A DNA stretch of 16,977 nucleotides from an uncultured Bacteroidota bacterium. Its GTDB lineage: Bacteria > Bacteroidota > Bacteroidia > Bacteroidales > UBA12481. Position 1 is the stretch's first letter. Each line of letters begins with the position of its first letter. The notes under the pieces were generated by a model. It had not been told where the DNA came from and searched no databases. It saw only the letters and a list, made by a program, of their open reading frames with translations. Position numbers and translations under genes: made by a program. Shown one piece after another: positions 13,169-16,977 of the stretch. The DNA lies in contig CAILAQ010000396.1 in NCBI GenBank assembly GCA_903832165.1, forward strand, positions 1 to 16,977. Direction: 5' to 3'.

Positions 13169-13840
13169 ATGATAAATAATCTCGGCGATAAGAATTCTGT
13201 TCTTAACCAGTTCATGGTGGAGATCAGGGACGAAAAAATTCAGAAAGATTCGATGCGGTTCAGGCGAAATCTGGAACGGGTTGGGGAAGTGCTTGCCTAT
13301 GAAATCAGTAAAACGCTGAACTATCATCCTGTTGAGGTCCGCACACCGCTTGCAACTGCCGAGGTTCAGGTGACTAAAGACCCTATCGTTCTGGCCACCA
13401 TTCTGCGCGCCGGCCTGCCGATACACCAGGGTTTCCTGAATTATTTTGATCAGGCTGAAAATGCATTTATCTCAGCCTATCGTGTTTATGAGAAAGATGG
13501 CACCTTTCGTATCCGGTTTGAGCATATTTCCTCTCCTTCTGTGGATAAGAAAGTGGTTATCCTGTGCGATCCCATGATAGCTTCCGGTGCATCTGTCCTT
13601 TTGGCTTATAAAGCCCTGCTTGAAAAAGGGACTCCAACTCATGTGCATATTGCAGCGCTCATCGCCAGCAAAGAGGGAATTGAATATCTGCGGAAAAACC
13701 TGCCTATGAAAAAAACCACCATCTGGGTAACGGCAATTGATGATGAGCTGACCTCAAAATCCTATATCGTACCTGGGTTAGGCGACGCCGGAGATCTGGC
13801 TTACGGCAGTAAAACCAGTGACGGAGCCGATCACTTTTAG
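13169..13840 (+). CDS. upp: Uracil phosphoribosyltransferase
   Basis: A 223-residue protein. The conserved TILRAGLPIHQGF lies at 77-89, the PRPP-binding loop CDPMIASGAS at 133-142, and the uracil-binding C-terminal signature YIVPGLGDAGDLAYG at 199-213. It converts uracil and PRPP to UMP and diphosphate in pyrimidine salvage, in the cytoplasm. The length is slightly above the usual 208-210, with a few more residues at the N-terminus (the N-terminal MINNLGDKNSVLNQFMVEIRD). It follows the FemAB-like gene by 36 bp and converges on folK with only 26 bp between stops and no clear hairpin. Confidence 0.95.
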   Translation: MINNLGDKNSVLNQFMVEIRDEKIQKDSMRFRRNLERVGEVLAYEISKTLNYHPVEVRTPLATAEVQVTKDPIVLATILRAGLPIHQGFLNYFDQAENAFISAYRVYEKDGTFRIRFEHISSPSVDKKVVILCDPMIASGASVLLAYKALLEKGTPTHVHIAALIASKEGIEYLRKNLPMKKTTIWVTAIDDELTSKSYIVPGLGDAGDLAYGSKTSDGADHF

Positions 13841-13866
13841 CAAATAAAAAGATATTGCGATCAAAT

Positions 13867-14382
13867 TCATCGAGGGGTAACATTGCCCTTTCGATGGTTA
13901 TTTATTTCTCTGATTGTTTCTCCAATTACCGGATGAACCTTATCCGGACACAATTCCATCAGTGAGACCAGAATAAAATCCCTTTCATGCAGCTTTGGAT
14001 GTGGCACCGAAAGTTCCGTGTCATTAATAATTTCATTTCCATAAAAAAGGATATCCAGATCAATGGTCCGATCAGTATAGACCCCGGTCCGGATTCGCCC
14101 GAACTCCAATTCGATGGCCTGCAGAATCTTAATAATCTGATGCGGACGCCACATACCTGCAGCCCCTTGTAATAATTCAGGGTCAGAAACCGGCTCGTCC
14201 CGGATCAGAATCGCGCAGTTCAGAAAGTTATTGCCCGATTTAAAACCCCAGGGTTCAGTCTCCACCATCGACGATACAACAGCCACCCTGCACACTCTTT
14301 CTCCGATCAGTGCAATCGCCTTTTCGATATTTTCCCGGCGATCACCCAGATTACTCCCTAACCCGATAATAAGTTCTTGCAT
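13867..14382 (-). CDS. folK: 2-amino-4-hydroxy-6-hydroxymethyldihydropteridine diphosphokinase (HPPK)
   Basis: A 171-residue protein. It transfers diphosphate from ATP to 6-hydroxymethyl-dihydropterin in folate synthesis. Visible motifs are GLGSNLGDRRENI (7-19), VETEPWGF (40-47), the metal-binding D108 and D110 in RTIDLDILFYGNEI, and SVPHPKLHERDFILVSLMEL. Between NCAILIRDEPV and the helix HQIIKILQAIE there are about 15 extra residues (about 65-79, SDPELLQGAAGMWRP), where relatives have a short turn. The frame is intact, so it is an insertion, not damage. The ATG at 14382 is chosen over one at 14403 since the conserved N-terminus starts immediately after it. It is divergent from sppA. Confidence 0.93.
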   Translation of the reverse strand: MQELIIGLGSNLGDRRENIEKAIALIGERVCRVAVVSSMVETEPWGFKSGNNFLNCAILIRDEPVSDPELLQGAAGMWRPHQIIKILQAIELEFGRIRTGVYTDRTIDLDILFYGNEIINDTELSVPHPKLHERDFILVSLMELCPDKVHPVIGETIREINNHRKGNVTPR

Positions 14383-14400
14383 GAAAATTAAATAGACCCG

Positions 14401-14408
14401 CAAAATTA
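14401..14408 (-). promoter_or_regulatory. -7 element of folK
   Basis: On the minus strand TAATTTTG matches TAnnTTTG, 18 bp upstream of the folK ATG. No TTG lies at the proper upstream distance, so only the -7 half is supported. Confidence 0.45.
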
Positions 14409-14421
14409 GGCCTTTAAAACC

Positions 14422-14429
14422 TATTTTTG
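14422..14429 (+). promoter_or_regulatory. -7 element of sppA
   Basis: TATTTTTG matches TAnnTTTG, 25 bp upstream of the sppA ATG. It lies 13 bp from the opposite-facing folK element, so the two would be back-to-back and could compete. A -33 TTG at the right distance is missing. Confidence 0.5.
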
Positions 14430-14454
14430 TAATTCACAGTTAATTCAAAACAAA

Positions 14455-16215
14455 ATGAAAGGGTTCTTTAAATATTTCCTGGCCAGTTTCCTGGCTATTT
14501 GCGCAGCGCTCCTGGTTATTTTCCTTATCGGACTCGGAAGCGTTTCAGCACTTCTGTCATCGAAAGTAGTGGAAGTCAATATCAGGCCGAATACCGTTCT
14601 GGTTCTTGATATGGATCACCGGATTACGGAACGGACCATTGAAAACCCGCTTGAATTAATTAATTATCAGGCAATGTCCGTTGAATCATCCATAGGGTTT
14701 TACGATATTATCCGGAATCTCGACCGGGCCTCCAAGGATCCATCCATAAAAGGCGTGTTACTCAGGACCGGTATGAATGGTCCGGGAATCTCCACGATTG
14801 ATGAAATCAGGGAGGCACTGACTAATTTTAAAAAGTCGGGAAAATTCGTATATGCTTATTCATCAATCTATTCGCAGGGAAGTTTCTACCTGGCTTCGGT
14901 GGCGGATGAGATCTACCTTAATCCCGAAGGAACACTGGAATTCCGCGGTCTCCGCTCGGATGTGATGTTCTTTAAAAAGGCTCTCGAAAAAATCGGTGTT
15001 GATGTTCAGGTGATCCGTGAGGGACGCTATAAATCAGCCGTCGAGCCATTTCTGCAGGAATCAATGAGCGAATACAGCAGGGAGCAGACAACCGCTTACC
15101 TCAACGCGGTCTGGACACGGATGCTGTCCGGAATCAGCGAAACAAGGAAAATCGCGGTAGCTGATCTCAACAGGATGGCCGACGAATGGGTGGCCAGAAC
15201 GCCGGATGCCGCCATGAAATCAGGTTTGGTCGACAGCCTTCTGTATGAAGATCAGGTTAATGACATTCTGGTTAAAAAATCAGGGCTGAGCAGTTCCGAA
15301 AAACTCCGTACCATATCGATGAGTGAATATTCGCTTTCTCTTAACGAAAACACCAAGGAATATACCCCCGACCGTATTGCCATCATTTACGGAACCGGCA
15401 CCATTGGGATGGAAGCCGGTGGAAGCCAGAGCATCGGTACCGAGCTGGCCACCACCTTCTCAAAAGCCCGGAAAGATGCAAAAATCAGAGCCATCGTTTT
15501 CCGCATCAATTCCCCGGGAGGCAGTGCCCTGGCATCAGAAATCATCAGGCGCGAGGTTGAACTGACCTCAGCAGTTAAGCCTGTTATTATTTCGATGGGG
15601 GACGTGGCCGGATCAGGCGGTTACTGGATTGCCACCCCGGGAACAAAAATTGTAGCGGGATATACCTCATTAACAGGATCGATCGGTGCTTTCGGGCTGA
15701 TCCCAAATATGCAGAAACTTTTATCGGATAAGATCGGAATCACTTTTGATGGCGTGGAAACCAACAAGCTGGCAGGTACGGGCTCCCTCTTCCGCCCGAT
15801 GACTGATGGAGAAAAGGCGGTTTTTGATGCTCAGCTCAACCAGACCTACGATCACTTTCTGGAGCATGTTTCGAAAACCAGGAAAATGACCACTGCCGAA
15901 GTCGATGCCGTTGGACAGGGCCGTATCTGGGCAGGTGTTACGGCAAAGGACAAGGGGCTGATTGATGAAGTCGGCGGATTACAGAAAGCCATTGAACTTG
16001 CAGCCTCCGAGGCCAAGCTGACCACCTGGAAAATCAGGGAACTTCCCGCACTCAAAAACCCCATCAGCCAGATTCTGGAACAGTTAACCGGCGGAGGTTC
16101 CTCTCCGGCCGAGAGCATTCTGGTCAGGGAATTTCCGGCTATACGTGATATAAAAGATATCATGACCGGTGGAAACATCCAGGCACGTATGCCATTCAGA
16201 ATCGATATACATTGA
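14455..16215 (+). CDS. sppA: Signal peptide peptidase SppA, 67-kDa type
   Basis: A 586-residue protein with one N-terminal membrane anchor (about 8-35) and two tandem S49 peptidase domains, as in the long form of SppA. The catalytic lysine is K193 in the first domain (EGRYKSAVEPF) and the nucleophile is S387 in the second (GDVAGSGGYW), equivalent to K209 and S409 of the E. coli enzyme. FRINSPGGSALASE at 349-362 is the conserved oxyanion region. It cleaves signal peptides left in the membrane after secretion. The stop TGA at 16213-16215 overlaps the TTG start of lpxK, so the two are co-transcribed and probably translationally coupled. Confidence 0.95.
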   Translation: MKGFFKYFLASFLAICAALLVIFLIGLGSVSALLSSKVVEVNIRPNTVLVLDMDHRITERTIENPLELINYQAMSVESSIGFYDIIRNLDRASKDPSIKGVLLRTGMNGPGISTIDEIREALTNFKKSGKFVYAYSSIYSQGSFYLASVADEIYLNPEGTLEFRGLRSDVMFFKKALEKIGVDVQVIREGRYKSAVEPFLQESMSEYSREQTTAYLNAVWTRMLSGISETRKIAVADLNRMADEWVARTPDAAMKSGLVDSLLYEDQVNDILVKKSGLSSSEKLRTISMSEYSLSLNENTKEYTPDRIAIIYGTGTIGMEAGGSQSIGTELATTFSKARKDAKIRAIVFRINSPGGSALASEIIRREVELTSAVKPVIISMGDVAGSGGYWIATPGTKIVAGYTSLTGSIGAFGLIPNMQKLLSDKIGITFDGVETNKLAGTGSLFRPMTDGEKAVFDAQLNQTYDHFLEHVSKTRKMTTAEVDAVGQGRIWAGVTAKDKGLIDEVGGLQKAIELAASEAKLTTWKIRELPALKNPISQILEQLTGGGSSPAESILVREFPAIRDIKDIMTGGNIQARMPFRIDIH

Positions 16216-16977
16216 TTATCAGGCTACTGTTAACACCCTTTTCCTGGGTATACGGGCTAATTACCGGTGTACGCAACCTCCTGTATGACAAATCGATACT
16301 GAAGTCATATTCTTTTGATATCCCTGTTATCGTGGTCGGCAATATCATTGCCGGCGGAACAGGCAAATCGCCGGTAGTGACCTGGATTGCCCGCGAACTT
16401 TCGGTTAAATACAAGGTTGCCATCCTGAGCCGTGGTTATGGCCGGAAAACGGATGGGTTTCAAGTGCTCGACAGCACCTCCACACCGGAGACTGCAGGGG
16501 ATGAACCGATGGAGATGCGACTTTTACTTCCTGATCTGACGATAGCTGTCGACCGGGACCGCAAGCGCGGAATTGAAAACCTGAAATCAGGACGATATGG
16601 AAAGATCGATATTATACTGATGGACGACGGATTTCAGCATCGGAAAGTAAAGCCGGGGTTTTCTATCATTCTCGATAATTTCAACCGGCCGTTGCAAAAG
16701 GAACCATTGCTGCCGGCTGGTTTAAGGCGTGAATCCTTATCGGGATTGAAAAGAGCTGATCTTATCATTCAAACAAAAAAGGAGACCCTTATTACCACGA
16801 TCCCCGGCGAATCGAAAATCCTCCTCATTACCGGGATTGCGCATCCGGAGGCACTGGTAGCTGAGGTAGCGAAAACCGGGAGGCTCATTCACCACCTGAA
16901 ATTCAATGATCACCATAAGTATACGCATGCTGACGGGGTGGAGATTGGTCGACTTTATCAATCATTTTTATCGCGCC
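16212..16977 (+). CDS. lpxK: Tetraacyldisaccharide 4'-kinase LpxK, 3' end beyond right edge
   Basis: The frame is open for 255 codons to the right edge. It encodes the family's opening (LLLTPFSWVYGLITGVRNLLYD), the P-loop VGNIIAGGTGKSPVV at 42-56, SRGYGR at 73-78, AGDEP at 95-99 and DDGFQHR at 138-144. LpxK phosphorylates the 4'-position of the lipid A disaccharide at the inner membrane, using ATP. There is no ATG before the P-loop; the first Met in frame is at residue 100. The only sensible start is TTG at 16212, inside TTGA shared with the sppA stop, and it gives the usual distance to the N-terminal amphipathic helix. About 255 of an expected 340-370 residues are present. Its presence shows that the organism makes lipid A. 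Confidence 0.93.
   Translation, partial: MIIRLLLTPFSWVYGLITGVRNLLYDKSILKSYSFDIPVIVVGNIIAGGTGKSPVVTWIARELSVKYKVAILSRGYGRKTDGFQVLDSTSTPETAGDEPMEMRLLLPDLTIAVDRDRKRGIENLKSGRYGKIDIILMDDGFQHRKVKPGFSIILDNFNRPLQKEPLLPAGLRRESLSGLKRADLIIQTKKETLITTIPGESKILLITGIAHPEALVAEVAKTGRLIHHLKFNDHHKYTHADGVEIGRLYQSFLSR

Overview
The window looks like a stretch of chromosome from a member of the Bacteroidota, probably Bacteroidales or a relative. This is inferred from several things. There is a TTG-N19-TAnnTTTG promoter of the Bacteroidota type before a tRNA-Glu(TTC)-rpsT pair, and further TAnnTTTG -7 elements before sppA and folK. Shine-Dalgarno sequences are mostly weak. There is a RAYT-type transposase, and there are several families common in that phylum: a long polysaccharide deacetylase-like protein, a FemAB/GNAT-like protein, and an sppA-lpxK pair. 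Nearly all genes are intact, and both edge genes run off the window.

Layout. 1-2502 (minus): a secreted GH3/NagZ-type beta-N-acetylhexosaminidase (cut by the left edge) preceded by a Rieske oxygenase. 2533-3294: a RAYT (HUH/Y1) transposase gene bracketed by tandem 17-bp near-palindromic repeats. A diverged copy lies inside its own reading frame, and the left repeat supplies its last codons and stop. 3365-4597: a small secreted DUF1579-like protein, a cluster of three GC-rich repeats, and a convergent HAD phosphatase. 4683-7944 (plus): a Tat-exported Gfo/Idh/MocA oxidoreductase and, 1 bp later, a secreted 5'-nucleotidase-like metallophosphoesterase with an unusual C-terminal membrane tail. 7948-9289 (minus): a HEAT-like protein overlapping a SAM methyltransferase by a few bases behind a good SD. 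9290-9588: a non-coding gap with an inverted pair of 7-bp repeat tracts, then a promoter. 9589-10029: tRNA-Glu, rpsT and two near-identical hairpins.

10061-13840 (plus): a homopyrimidine tract carrying two copies of an anti-SD-like sequence, radC, a polysaccharide deacetylase-like protein, a FemAB-like acyltransferase and upp. 13867-14382 (minus): folK with an unusual insertion. 14455-16977 (plus): sppA and, overlapping its stop, lpxK starting at TTG and cut by the right edge.

Most of the window is housekeeping: translation (tRNA-Glu, S20), pyrimidine salvage (upp), folate (folK), envelope proteolysis (sppA), lipid A synthesis (lpxK) and wall or glycan turnover (GH3, deacetylase). No defence island, prophage, CRISPR array or toxin-antitoxin pair was seen. 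The least ordinary part is the RAYT with its repeats. I do not see evidence for a wholly new multi-gene system, and the findings are scored accordingly.
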